Origin: a virus
Strand: one strand, 5' to 3'
Length of the DNA: 43,761 nt
Virus record (IMG/VR): IMGVR_UViG_3300010885_003579
Coordinates: 1-43,761 of that record
This document shows positions 21,546 through 30,118 of this stretch, piece after piece. A program made the position numbers and the translations under genes. The notes beneath the pieces are model-generated. The model saw only the letters and a program-made list of their open reading frames with translations, was not told where the DNA came from and did not search any database. Each line of letters starts with the position of its first letter. Within the stretch, counting starts at the first letter, position 1.

Positions 21546-22534
21546 TGTTCGGTCAACAAGAGTTCTCAGATCACCAACAGTTCTTGAATTGGATTACCAG
21601 TATCAAGCTAGACGGTTTCGCCATCGATATAGACTATCCAACAGATTCATTGATCATTCGTAACAAAAGCACTAATATGGTTACGAGGATGAGTAGAATG
21701 GCTATTGAAGCTATGGAACCTGCGTTTCGTCGACAGCATATAATTGAAACGATTACTCAGATGTCAGGTGCGACTGGAGGAACTTATATCATGCCTTCTA
21801 ATGGTGGCGGTAGTCTTGGATTGGGAACATATTCTATTTCTTCTGGTGGCACAGGTGGTTCAGGTGACACAGGTGGTTCAATTCGGCACGACCCATGGAA
21901 TGTGCCGCCGCCCATATATGTCGATGACTACTACAGACAACAAAAAGAACAAGCTGAACTTGCTAAGAAACTGTTCAGTCCCAAAGAGCAGCTTATGCTT
22001 ACTGCGATCAAAAACGATCTCCACAAACTGTATCATGAAAAAAGAACGATCATGGAACAACAGACGTGGAACCGAGATCGTATGGTTATCGCTGGTAATT
22101 GCTTTGCTTCTATGCTAAAAGGCGATACGATAAACGACTACGATTTGTTCTTGCTTGATGACGACCACAATACCAAAATCATGGAATATATGGAAACTAA
22201 GTATCGTGATCGTGATGATATTCGTATCGGTAGTAGCGGATACATGAACAACGACCGCATCAAAAAAACAATGTTCTTCAAGGAAAGCAAGTTCCAGTAT
22301 ATTCTGACCGACTTCAAAACCCGTGAAGAATTGATTAGTCATTTTGATTTCAAGCATTGTCGTGTGTCGTATGATCTGATGACAGAAAAGCTGTTCATCA
22401 CACGCGAGACGATGGATGCTATCATCAACAAGACTCTTATTCCAAATACGAACAAGACTCCTGCTTCATGGCGTTATGCGAAGTTTGAAGATCGTGGTTG
22501 GAAATCTGAATTTTCTGAATTTGCGCCCATCTAA
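21545..22534 (+). CDS. nucleotidyltransferase-fold phage protein
   Basis: A 329-residue protein. An N-terminal ~90 residues are followed by a Gly/Ser-rich linker (GGGSLGLGTYSISSGGTGGS and nearby, residues 85-112). The C-terminal part carries IAGNCFASMLKGDTINDYDL near residues 182-201, where the Asp-x-Asp resembles the nucleotidyltransferase catalytic motif, and then HFDFKHCRVSYDL with ITRETMDAI, a pattern found in phage NTase proteins. Activity is not proven. The first base is shared with the previous stop. Confidence 0.65.
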   Translation: MFGQQEFSDHQQFLNWITSIKLDGFAIDIDYPTDSLIIRNKSTNMVTRMSRMAIEAMEPAFRRQHIIETITQMSGATGGTYIMPSNGGGSLGLGTYSISSGGTGGSGDTGGSIRHDPWNVPPPIYVDDYYRQQKEQAELAKKLFSPKEQLMLTAIKNDLHKLYHEKRTIMEQQTWNRDRMVIAGNCFASMLKGDTINDYDLFLLDDDHNTKIMEYMETKYRDRDDIRIGSSGYMNNDRIKKTMFFKESKFQYILTDFKTREELISHFDFKHCRVSYDLMTEKLFITRETMDAIINKTLIPNTNKTPASWRYAKFEDRGWKSEFSEFAPI

Positions 22535-23130
22535 TGGAAGGCATGAAAGCATACAACCGCTATCAAGCACTAAAGCTGCACTTCACTTCTGATTACGACT
22601 TTATTAAGTATAGCGGCAAGGTTCGCAAGATCAGCGAAGAATCGTTCCTCAAGCGAAAGGATCAGTATCTGTTTCGCAAGCTGGAACGTAAATACAGCGA
22701 CGAAGACCTAACCAACTTCTTCGTTGCTAACTTTGTCTCTAACGCTGGCGTTCGCTGGGTTGGAGAAATGAATGGACCAGAGTCTGAAAAGGTCTATCTG
22801 AATTGGCAGAAGCGTATCGAAGACTTTTCATATTACCTAAAGCAGGATTTGGAAACCATTCTTGATGAATGCAATAACAGCGTAAGCCGTATCCTTCTGG
22901 TTGAAAAGACGCATCCAGTTTTATTGAAAATGTATATGGCGGGTAAGGTTACAGCTGAAACTGTTATTGCTTTTGATGTAGCTTTTGACATTCTGGACAA
23001 ATGGAACGAAGAGATCGATGATCCAATCGTATGGCCTGAGTTCCATCGCCAGTTGTCAAAGTATCGACCTTTTGTAAAGGCTGACAAGGCTGATATAAAA
23101 AAGATTATGCGTGAAGTGTTTTCGTCTTGA
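22534..23130 (+). CDS. 59: gp59-like helicase loader
   Basis: A 198-residue protein with YNRYQALKLHFTSDYDFIKY near the start, then FLKRKDQYLFRKLERKYSD and FFVANFVSNAGVRWVGEM, which match T4 gp59 (217 residues). Gp59 binds forked DNA and gp32 and loads the gp41 helicase. It sits directly upstream of gp32, as the partnership predicts. The ATG at 22534 is shared with the previous stop, and its TGA lies inside the gp32 promoter -35. Confidence 0.85.
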   Translation: MEGMKAYNRYQALKLHFTSDYDFIKYSGKVRKISEESFLKRKDQYLFRKLERKYSDEDLTNFFVANFVSNAGVRWVGEMNGPESEKVYLNWQKRIEDFSYYLKQDLETILDECNNSVSRILLVEKTHPVLLKMYMAGKVTAETVIAFDVAFDILDKWNEEIDDPIVWPEFHRQLSKYRPFVKADKADIKKIMREVFSS

Positions 23131-23156
23131 CTTCATGCTATATAATAGTATATTAT
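23127..23156 (+). promoter_or_regulatory. sigma-70-like promoter of gp32
   Basis: TTGACT (23127-23132) with TATATT (23149-23154, 16-bp spacer) or TATTAT (23151-23156, 18-bp). The gp59 stop is in the -35. A leader of about 50 nt, rich in A and C, leads to the ATG at 23214 with GGAG before it. Confidence 0.65.
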
Positions 23157-23213
23157 GATCACTGTGGATAAGACGAACATCTACCATACAACACATACAA
23201 CGGAGACATACAC

Positions 23214-24134
23214 ATGAACGAATCTTTCTCTGCCCTCAAGCGTCAGCGCACTTCTTCGCTGGAACGCCTTACCAAAGAAATCAACAAGCTTGCTAACAAA
23301 GAACAGGGATCGTCATCCGATGATCGCTACTGGCAGCCTGAAGTTGATAAGGCTGGTAACGGTTACGCTATCATTCGTTTTCTCCCCGCTCCTGTCAACG
23401 AAGAACTTCCTTGGGTCCGTATCTGGAACCACGGCTTCCAAGGTCCAGGCGGTTGGTATATCGAAAACTCTCTGACCACTCTCAATCAGCCCGATCCTGT
23501 TGCTGAAATGAATTCCAAGCTCTGGAACTCTGGTAACGACAAGGATAAGGAAATCGCTCGCGCACGCAAGCGTCGTCTAAACTACATTGCTAACATCTAC
23601 GTTCTCAAAGATCCTGCGCATCCTGAGAACGAAGGTAAGGTATTCCTCTTCAAGTTTGGTAAGAAGATTTTCGACAAGATCAACGAGAAGATGAATCCTG
23701 AGTTTGAAGATGAGAAGCCAACCAATCCATTTGATCTGTGGGCTGGTGCTAACTTCAAGCTAAAGATCCGTAAGGTCGAAGGCTATCGTAACTACGACAA
23801 GTCAGAGTTTGAAGAAGCAGCTCCATTGCTTGACGACGATGATGATATGGAAGCAATCTGGAAGGGTGAACACTCTCTCGCAGAACTCGTCGCTGCCGAT
23901 AAGTTCAAGAGCTATGACGAACTGAAGAAGCGTCTCGACAAGGTTCTCTCTGAACCAAACGCAGATGCTCGTAAGTTCAAGTCTAACGATGAAGACGATC
24001 TTCCGTTTGAGCGTACAGCTTCTCGTCCTGCTGCAGCACCTGCTGTTGGTAAGATGGCAAAGGCTACACCGATGAAGGCTGTCGAAGAAGACGATCTGGA
24101 ATTCTTCAACAAGCTTGCTGAGGATGACGAATAA
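23214..24134 (+). CDS. 32: gp32-like single-stranded DNA-binding protein
   Basis: A 306-residue protein that coats ssDNA in replication, recombination and repair. The N-terminal basic LAST-like segment LKRQRTSSLERL mediates cooperativity in T4. The OB core has YAIIRFLPAP near residue 51, HGFQGPGGWYIENSLTTL near 73, LWNSG and VFLFKFGKKIFDKINEKM, then NPFDLWAGANFKLKIRKVEG. The C-terminal ~60 residues are acidic, as needed for protein contacts. The protein has no cysteine, so the zinc site of T4 gp32 is absent. The leader is A/C-rich and could be an autogenous operator. A double hairpin and terminator follow. Confidence 0.92.
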   Translation: MNESFSALKRQRTSSLERLTKEINKLANKEQGSSSDDRYWQPEVDKAGNGYAIIRFLPAPVNEELPWVRIWNHGFQGPGGWYIENSLTTLNQPDPVAEMNSKLWNSGNDKDKEIARARKRRLNYIANIYVLKDPAHPENEGKVFLFKFGKKIFDKINEKMNPEFEDEKPTNPFDLWAGANFKLKIRKVEGYRNYDKSEFEEAAPLLDDDDDMEAIWKGEHSLAELVAADKFKSYDELKKRLDKVLSEPNADARKFKSNDEDDLPFERTASRPAAAPAVGKMAKATPMKAVEEDDLEFFNKLAEDDE

Positions 24135-24196
24135 TCATAGGGCTTATTCCTTTCACCTATGATTAGACTTAGGGGAGCTACGGCTCCCCCTTTTTT
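24132..24196 (+). terminator. gp32 terminator with upstream inverted repeat
   Basis: A 10-bp inverted repeat, TAATCATAGG (24132-24141) with CCTATGATTA (24156-24165), is followed by GGGGAGC-TACG-GCTCCCC (24172-24189), a UNCG tetraloop hairpin, and TTTTTT (24191-24196). It lies between convergent genes. Confidence 0.93.
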
Positions 24197-25727
24197 ATTG
24201 ATGGTCTCTCATTACCTGTCGCTCGAAAGCAGCTTGCAGTTTTGGATTGCGTGAATACATTGGAAGGTTCTGTCCAGTCATACCACCAGTCTCCGCGCCA
24301 GCAACTGTTCCAACGTTCTGTACACTACTGTTCTGAACAACAGCAACTCCACCACCAGAGCCTGCACCTTCTCCACCAGATGGACCAGATGGTGGTGGAC
24401 CCATACTCGTTGTTTTTGCAGTTCCAGCTGGAGCACCAGTAGGAGGCGGTGCAATAGCATTGGACTCTTGCTTTACTTCACCTGCTGGAGCGCCCATATT
24501 GCTACCTGTCGGTGAAGCTGGAGTAGCAGGAGCTGGAGAACCAACAGGAGCAGAATTGCCTCCACCAGTTCCCATGCCGGTAGATGGTGCTGCTGGAGTA
24601 CCCGATCCGGAAGATGATGTAGCTGCAGGAGCACCCGATCCGGAAGATGATGTAGCTGCAGGAGCACCAGCAGGAGCACCAGCGGGAGCAGCTGGAGTGG
24701 ATTGAGTAGGTCGACCTTTATTGATAATTGGATTTGTTTCAGCTGGTTGTAGGTCTGTAGTTTTTGCTTTAGTATCAAACCAACGCCCATCTTTTACAGT
24801 AACAATATCACCTGTGCTATTTTTCGTATCCACATCTTCTTTTGTCAGACCGTTTGCTTTTAGAAATTGTGCTGGTTGTATTCTACCAGACTCTTGCACA
24901 GGACCAAGCTTATCTGTTTCTGCTTGTGGACCTGTAATCACTGACGATCTGGCGCCTGCGCCGCGTAGCTTTAGTTGGAAATCAAGCCAACCTTCAGGAT
25001 CCATTTCTCTTTGTTTTCCTGCCCAATAAGCAAGAGCAACAAAACCAGCACCAGCCAATGTCAATGGATTGAAGATAGCAGCTCTCAATCCATTTGCTAT
25101 TACTTGTGCTGTTGGACCTGTAAGAGCGCCTTCCAATAAAGCTAATAGTCTAGGTAGTGTTTCAGCAGCAAACTGAATAAGTTTATTCATTGCGCCTTTT
25201 GCAAACTCTATAAGATTTTTTAGCAAACCAAGAGCACCATCACCCAACTTCTTGATTAGCCACAGCTCTAGGATCTTCTCCATAAAGCTAGTAGCGCCAT
25301 CTTCACCGCCACCGTCTTTCTTGATCTCTTCCTGCTTTATGTTTACAGGCACGCCGTCAATTCTTACAGGCGCTTCTGATTTAGGAATAGCAAGAACTGT
25401 ACGAATGAAATCAATTCGACTTGCATTGAGTTCATTGTTTAGAACGCGAAAGCGTGTTGTTACATCTTTATTGAGGTTCTTCAGAGACTTGATAATAGTA
25501 CCAAAAGAAGCAATCACGCTTTTAGCAATATCAGTAATCTTGGCAATCTCTTCAACTAAACTATGCAGCGTTGTAACAACAGAATCCACAAAGCTATTCG
25601 AGAACATGCCGCTCGACACACGCTCTACGTTGTCGTTAGCCACAGCAAGGTTCTTACCAAAGAACTGCTTTAGATTTGGTCTATTATCGTTTGCGCCTCC
25701 TGCAGGAAGCAGATTAGAAATAGCCAT
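24195..25727 (-). CDS. Ala/Pro/Gly-rich tail-associated protein
   Basis: A 510-residue protein. Residues 30-250 are helical with ordered coiled-coil-like parts and a Gly-rich hydrophobic segment near 200-245. Residues 330-480 are a low-complexity Ala/Pro/Gly/Ser linker with two near-identical 11-residue copies. The C-terminus MYSRNPKLQAAFERQVMRDH is ordered. It overlaps the stop of the next gene upstream (TAATG). The position in a minus-strand tail cluster suggests a tail or baseplate role, possibly a tape measure-like partner. Confidence 0.72.
   Translation of the reverse strand: MAISNLLPAGGANDNRPNLKQFFGKNLAVANDNVERVSSGMFSNSFVDSVVTTLHSLVEEIAKITDIAKSVIASFGTIIKSLKNLNKDVTTRFRVLNNELNASRIDFIRTVLAIPKSEAPVRIDGVPVNIKQEEIKKDGGGEDGATSFMEKILELWLIKKLGDGALGLLKNLIEFAKGAMNKLIQFAAETLPRLLALLEGALTGPTAQVIANGLRAAIFNPLTLAGAGFVALAYWAGKQREMDPEGWLDFQLKLRGAGARSSVITGPQAETDKLGPVQESGRIQPAQFLKANGLTKEDVDTKNSTGDIVTVKDGRWFDTKAKTTDLQPAETNPIINKGRPTQSTPAAPAGAPAGAPAATSSSGSGAPAATSSSGSGTPAAPSTGMGTGGGNSAPVGSPAPATPASPTGSNMGAPAGEVKQESNAIAPPPTGAPAGTAKTTSMGPPPSGPSGGEGAGSGGGVAVVQNSSVQNVGTVAGAETGGMTGQNLPMYSRNPKLQAAFERQVMRDHQ
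24595..24660 (-). repeat. 33-bp tandem duplication in the linker of the tail protein
   Basis: Two copies, 24595-24627 and 24628-24660, differ at one position and encode the 11-residue APAATSSSGSG-type unit. It is recent or under concerted change. Confidence 0.9.
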
Positions 25728-27823
25728 TAGAATAATCCTCTTCCTGCAACAACACTAGCAGCTATATTATATGGATTGTATGCCTGTTCCATCTTTCTCG
25801 GTGAGTAAGAAGCTGTCTGGTATATTGTTCTTGTATTATTGATTACGTTATCGTTCTGCATAATAACAATTCCACCACGTGCTTGATTCTCGGCGATCAT
25901 GGTATCCACAGCGTTCTGCCGTGATGCAACAGCAAGAGCGTTTGCTGGTTCTCGTTGTGGTGCTGCTTCTGGTCGACCGTTCGATGCAACAGCGGCTCCA
26001 GCTCCCTTATACTCCCAGTGCCATGGTTCGCGAGGGATCGTGCTGAATCCAAAGCGACCAGCATTAGCCATAAGCCAATCATTCTGCTTTGTTCCGCGAG
26101 AGTTAGCGCCGCCACCAAGATCAAGCGCTGTACCCCAACCATGATTAGATTTGCCTGGAGTTGCAGCAAGACCACCTTGAGAATATAGACCCTTCTCTTG
26201 TGCTACTTTGACCTGAGCTGCGTATGGGCGATATGAATCTGTAATAGACCATGTAACACCATCTGCTTTAGCAGCTTGAACCATTGCTTCGTATGCAGCT
26301 GCGGCGTTTGGTTGTAGTCTATGATTACCTTGACCAACAGTCACAAGTTGTGAATCTGGTAGATTGCCGTTCTCGCCGATCTTAGATGGAGCGCCGAAAT
26401 CTTGAACTGGACCACCAGCTCCTGCGCCGCCTTGCGTTGGGTTGAATGTTGTAAGTCCAGGTACACCGCCAGTCATTGCTGCTGGTGTTCCGCCAGCAAC
26501 AGCAGGAGTAGCTAGACCTTCTCCCTTTGCGTATCTCTGAGCAATCATGATACGCTTTTGTCTATGTTCACCAGATGAACGCTCATAGTATTGATCCACA
26601 AGCGCAGCAGCTTGACCAGCATCTTGTGCTTGACGAATAAATCCTGCAGCTCTCTTTTCGTTGTTATTCAATTCCCAGTTGATGAACTCAAGCTGCTCTT
26701 GGAAGTTAGCTTCACGAATAGGCTTACCATATGTGCGCTGGAAGATAGCTTGGCGATCTGGATGCCATTGTGCTAGACCATATGCTTTACCGCCGTCACC
26801 AACAGCATTTGTTTTGAAGTTGGATTCTGCTTCGATATTAGCAGCAAGACCGATAGCTTGTGCGCGGCTCCATCCTTTACTTTCAAAGAAATCGATTGCT
26901 TCTTTTGCGCTACCAGTAGCAGCTACGCCTGGTCCACCGTATTCTGGAGCACCAGCAGGAGCAGCTCTGCCGCCACCACCGCCTCTAGCAGCTTGGCTAT
27001 CTTTTGCCATAAAGGTTTGAATTACACCAGCTGCAGCACCAGCTAATAGACCAAAGCCCATTTGCTTTGCAGTCTTTTTCATACTGCTGACAATGGTCGT
27101 CGGTTCTTTTGTTTTATCTTTTTGTTCTTTTGCTTTAGCTTCTTTTGCAGCTTTCTTTGCTGCAGCAGTCTTTACTTCACCAGCTTTGGCAGCACGTGAA
27201 CCACCAACACCCTTCGATAGCTTTGTTCTTGCGCCGCCAGCTTTAGTTGCTGTCTTTGTGCCTGTTAGTGCTTCGATGACTTTATCACGGAGATCGTCGT
27301 TCTGTTTGATTAGATCAGAGACAACCTTTTCGTGTTGCTCAGTCATATTAGTAATAATCTTCTCAACTTCACCAAAAGCATTCGGCATAGTTGTGAGGAT
27401 CTTTTCGTGGCTTCTAGCTAGATTTGATGTAGCCTTTACAACACTACCTAGCTCACGACCGATCTTACGCTCGGCGTTCTTCTGATCTTGCGAAATAGTT
27501 GGTGTAGGAGCTACAGCTTGCTTTACAGCAGCTTTCTTTGTCGCAGTTTCTTTTGTTAGAATATCAGCGAGACGACCAGTTAGTATCTGACCGTTCTGAT
27601 CGACAACATTTCCCTTTTTATCTTTATAGAACTTGGACTTGCCGATCTTGCCAATGACTTGACCAAGACCCTTGACCTTTTTCTTTTGCTTGGCTTGTTT
27701 GACTGGAGCAGGCTCGTCAGGAAGCGAAGGCTGCGCAGACAGTGCATCTGCTGCAGCTTTCTTAGCTTTATCACCACCCTTTTCGAGGATGGCTCTAAGA
27801 ATCTCTTCGTCTTCCTTTGACAT
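25727..27823 (-). CDS. tail protein with lysozyme-like and M15 peptidase domains
   Basis: A 698-residue protein. The first 240 residues are Lys/Ala-rich and helical. Near 305-430 is a phage tail lysozyme-type domain (AIDFFESKGWSRAQ, AANIEAESNF, YGLAQWHPDR). Near 490-610 is an M15/VanY D-Ala-D-Ala carboxypeptidase domain, with SYRPYAAQ, then SNHGWGTALDL and WHWEY supplying the zinc ligands. The C-terminus AYNPYNIAASVVAGRGLF is hydrophobic. It could cut both glycan and peptide of the host wall at infection. It overlaps the following gene by one base. Confidence 0.87.
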   Translation of the reverse strand: MSKEDEEILRAILEKGGDKAKKAAADALSAQPSLPDEPAPVKQAKQKKKVKGLGQVIGKIGKSKFYKDKKGNVVDQNGQILTGRLADILTKETATKKAAVKQAVAPTPTISQDQKNAERKIGRELGSVVKATSNLARSHEKILTTMPNAFGEVEKIITNMTEQHEKVVSDLIKQNDDLRDKVIEALTGTKTATKAGGARTKLSKGVGGSRAAKAGEVKTAAAKKAAKEAKAKEQKDKTKEPTTIVSSMKKTAKQMGFGLLAGAAAGVIQTFMAKDSQAARGGGGGRAAPAGAPEYGGPGVAATGSAKEAIDFFESKGWSRAQAIGLAANIEAESNFKTNAVGDGGKAYGLAQWHPDRQAIFQRTYGKPIREANFQEQLEFINWELNNNEKRAAGFIRQAQDAGQAAALVDQYYERSSGEHRQKRIMIAQRYAKGEGLATPAVAGGTPAAMTGGVPGLTTFNPTQGGAGAGGPVQDFGAPSKIGENGNLPDSQLVTVGQGNHRLQPNAAAAYEAMVQAAKADGVTWSITDSYRPYAAQVKVAQEKGLYSQGGLAATPGKSNHGWGTALDLGGGANSRGTKQNDWLMANAGRFGFSTIPREPWHWEYKGAGAAVASNGRPEAAPQREPANALAVASRQNAVDTMIAENQARGGIVIMQNDNVINNTRTIYQTASYSPRKMEQAYNPYNIAASVVAGRGLF

Positions 27824-28012
27824 TTATCGCCTTGTTGCTTTTTCTTGTTCTTCTTTTAGTTTCTCTAGATGCTCAATAAGCATCTTGACGTAAATATCTC
27901 TCTCCCACGGTATCATTCCATCTATATCACTCAGCGAGTATTTGTGGTGCTGCATCAACGAAAAATTAGTCTGATAATAATTTGCTAGTGTATTATGAGA
28001 GAGGATCATCAA
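27824..28012 (-). CDS. gp26 downstream frame, probable -1 frameshift extension
   Basis: A 62-residue frame overlapping the 3' end of gp26 in the -1 frame. It begins with TTG at 28012 or ATG at 28009. It includes the block KYSLSDIDGMIPWERDIYV and a C-terminal Lys/Glu coiled coil. It resembles the second part of tail assembly chaperone pairs. It could be made by TGATG coupling or as a C-terminal extension of gp26 of about 298 residues in total. The nearest Shine-Dalgarno-like GGAGG is about 18 nt from the ATG, too far for good initiation. Confidence 0.7.
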   Translation of the reverse strand: MMILSHNTLANYYQTNFSLMQHHKYSLSDIDGMIPWERDIYVKMLIEHLEKLKEEQEKATRR

Positions 28013-28719
28013 AAAAAATCAGACAGTCCCTCCAGCGTGACTGTATCTTCTTGCCCACAGCCCTTGCACTTATAGCTAAACGTATGCTTTAGCTTTGGCA
28101 TCGTAGCAATAAACTCCATGATCTTAGCGAACTGCTGTGTATTCAACGAGTCAATAAAGTCCATCGCATCTTGTAGATTATCCGGCTCATAGACATTCTC
28201 TTCGTCATAGACCGAGACAATACACTTGGCAATCATCTTTAGTTCGTCGGTACCATCGTTGACCAGCTTGATATCGCTGATCGTTGGGTAACGCATAACA
28301 ACACCAAGGTTATCAGTGATCTGAATCTTATTAGTATGCTTCTCGTTCTTCTCGACCTTGACTCGTTCCAGATTGATCTCGACTGGCGTGACCGCTTCGC
28401 ACTCAATACCGGAATAATTGATGCCACCAGTATGCTTATATTCCAGCTTGATGACTTCACCGACCGACTTAGCTCTTAGATTGAGGAACAGATATTCCAG
28501 ATCAAAGAACGGTAGATTGGATACATTTACATCGCTATCTAATACACATGCAGACAATACGTCTTTCACTGCATCGATCATCGAGTTCTGATCGTTGGAA
28601 GTTGCTGCCATAAGCAACGCCTTTTCTTCCTTGACTAGAAATGGTCTAAAAGAAACGCGCTGTCCAGTTGACGGTAGTTCAATCGAAAAACGCGGTGATG
28701 CTAATTTAGGTAATGCCAT
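28009..28719 (-). CDS. 26: gp26-like baseplate hub protein (T4_baseplate family)
   Basis: A 236-residue protein (T4 gp26 is 208). It starts MALPKLASPRFSIELPSTGQ and continues RPFLVKEEKALLMAATS and FFDLEYLFLNLRAKSVGE, recognisable blocks of the T4 baseplate hub family. A CxxC pair near the C-terminus (CKGC) resembles a half zinc ribbon. It probably acts in hub assembly or as a chaperone. It may be expressed in two forms through the T8 run. Confidence 0.85.
   Translation of the reverse strand: MALPKLASPRFSIELPSTGQRVSFRPFLVKEEKALLMAATSNDQNSMIDAVKDVLSACVLDSDVNVSNLPFFDLEYLFLNLRAKSVGEVIKLEYKHTGGINYSGIECEAVTPVEINLERVKVEKNEKHTNKIQITDNLGVVMRYPTISDIKLVNDGTDELKMIAKCIVSVYDEENVYEPDNLQDAMDFIDSLNTQQFAKIMEFIATMPKLKHTFSYKCKGCGQEDTVTLEGLSDFF
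28011..28018 (-). other. slippery T8 run, candidate -1 frameshift site
   Basis: On the minus strand gp26 ends GAT TTT TTT TGA. The heptamer T-TTT-TTT (28018-28012) would let the ribosome slip -1 and continue TTG ATG ATC into the 27824 frame. Confidence 0.6.
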
Positions 28720-28736
28720 AATAATTCACTCCAAGG

Positions 28737-29504
28737 TTACTTCGCTCTGCTATTTTTTTCCATTGTGAACAAATCGCTGCTACCGAAGTTCTGGTTGTGT
28801 TCGATAGCATAACGATAATTGATTTCGATCTGCATTTTACCATATCCCTCGTCACCCCATGACATCTGAATATCGTTGACGGAAACGGGATATGCTTCTT
28901 CTAGTGTAATTGTATTCTGAATCTCGAACGACGGCTGGTCGAAAATGCGTAGGATATTAGCCGCAATCTGTGCACCAGCTGAGATATTGCGCCCAGCATT
29001 GGTATTTGGATTGACGAACTTAGTAATAACCTGCGATCCGATACGCGCAAGTGTGGTTGCATCAGTACCAATTGGCTGCGAGAACTGTAGAATAGCAATA
29101 GTGCCGATGCCGTCTTTATAATACTTTGTGTCGAACATGCCGGGCATAACACTACGATTAGGATTGTCTCTATAGTGACCGGTAAAGAAATCTTGCCAGC
29201 GCATGAATACTTCACGCTCGCGCATGTCCTTTGATAGAATAACGCTCATCGTGACGGGCTGCTGCGAGAAACGAAATGGAATACGGCGGACTGGACCATG
29301 ATAGTTCTGGTCAAGCGTCTGAAGATTACGTCCAGGCAGATTGATTGACTCGATGCGGAAGCGCATACCACCGTCTAGACCATATCTGTTTAGAATACTA
29401 GGAGACACACCGGGACCACCGATGATCCACGCTTCAAAGTGAGACGTGGAAGCAATACCGCTCTGCGAGATATTAGCGTTGAATTCTTCGATATTGAAAG
29501 GCAT
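28737..29504 (-). CDS. 54: baseplate tail-tube initiator (gp54-like)
   Basis: A 255-residue protein opening MPFNIEEFNANISQSGIAST and SHFEAWI, then LPGRNLQTLDQNYHGPVRRI, FRFSQQPVTMSVIL and EEAYPVSVNDIQMSWG near the end. This is the tail-tube fold shared by gp19, gp48 and gp54. Because gp48 is recognised at 30611, I assign this as gp54-like. TTGGAGTG precedes gp26, and its own end lies 17 bp before gp26. Confidence 0.62.
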   Translation of the reverse strand: MPFNIEEFNANISQSGIASTSHFEAWIIGGPGVSPSILNRYGLDGGMRFRIESINLPGRNLQTLDQNYHGPVRRIPFRFSQQPVTMSVILSKDMREREVFMRWQDFFTGHYRDNPNRSVMPGMFDTKYYKDGIGTIAILQFSQPIGTDATTLARIGSQVITKFVNPNTNAGRNISAGAQIAANILRIFDQPSFEIQNTITLEEAYPVSVNDIQMSWGDEGYGKMQIEINYRYAIEHNQNFGSSDLFTMEKNSRAK

Positions 29505-29506
29505 TG

Positions 29507-30118
29507 TTAGATCCTGTCGCGACTGTCGCGGTAAATGCGAGTTTTATTTGAGCCAACAAATCTATCAAAAGGTAAAAACAAAGCCATTTCCCATTCAGAG
29601 GGCTCGATGTAAAAGAATTTAGTGCGCACGTGCGAGATCAAATAACGCTTGATACACGGCTTGAAGAAACGATACTTGGCTGCTTGCGCTAAAATCTGAT
29701 AAGAGATTTTCAAACGAGTATTTTCGTCTAGCTGTTGATTATTCGCTGTTGCATACAGCGCATCCATTAGTTTGGCTCTAAGAGGGAGTGGTAGATAATG
29801 GAGATTGAGTCCCAAGAACGAGCCTCCACTTCCGGCAAATCCTGAAGTCCTACCAGTGCCGATAGGAAAGACAAGAGGGTATCTGTCATAATATGGTAAC
29901 TTCCCTTTTCCCTTTGGATCATAATTGAACAAATACATGCTACCAATCATTGGGCGCGCTGTAAGTCTTGCACGATTACTACCCATCATGCGCGATGGAG
30001 AAGCAGACGTAGCTTGTGCTTGCTGGCGGAACCAGTTGCGAGCGTCACGCTTTACAGACGGCGTGAAGCCAGCCTTTGCGCCGCGCTTTAGAATACTATC
30101 AAAGATGTAAGCTACCAT
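29507..30118 (-). CDS. 2: gp2-like DNA end protector
   Basis: A 203-residue basic protein. Blocks GSMYLFNYDPKGKGKLPYYD, FLGLNLHYLPLPLRAKLMDA and YRFFKPCIKRYLISHVRTKF resemble the proteins annotated as gp2 in T4-like phages. T4 gp2 protects DNA ends from RecBCD and sits next to gene 4, as here (TAATG overlap with gp4). Identification relies on block memory and gene order. Confidence 0.58.
   Translation of the reverse strand: MVAYIFDSILKRGAKAGFTPSVKRDARNWFRQQAQATSASPSRMMGSNRARLTARPMIGSMYLFNYDPKGKGKLPYYDRYPLVFPIGTGRTSGFAGSGGSFLGLNLHYLPLPLRAKLMDALYATANNQQLDENTRLKISYQILAQAAKYRFFKPCIKRYLISHVRTKFFYIEPSEWEMALFLPFDRFVGSNKTRIYRDSRDRI

Noticed and set aside
24460-24790. Alternate-frame ORFs over the Ala/Pro linker
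   Set aside because: Low-complexity GC-rich linker keeps several frames open; no ribosome site and no sensible protein composition.
25252-25758. 168-codon plus-strand frame
   Set aside because: Antisense to the minus-strand tail protein and without a ribosome site.
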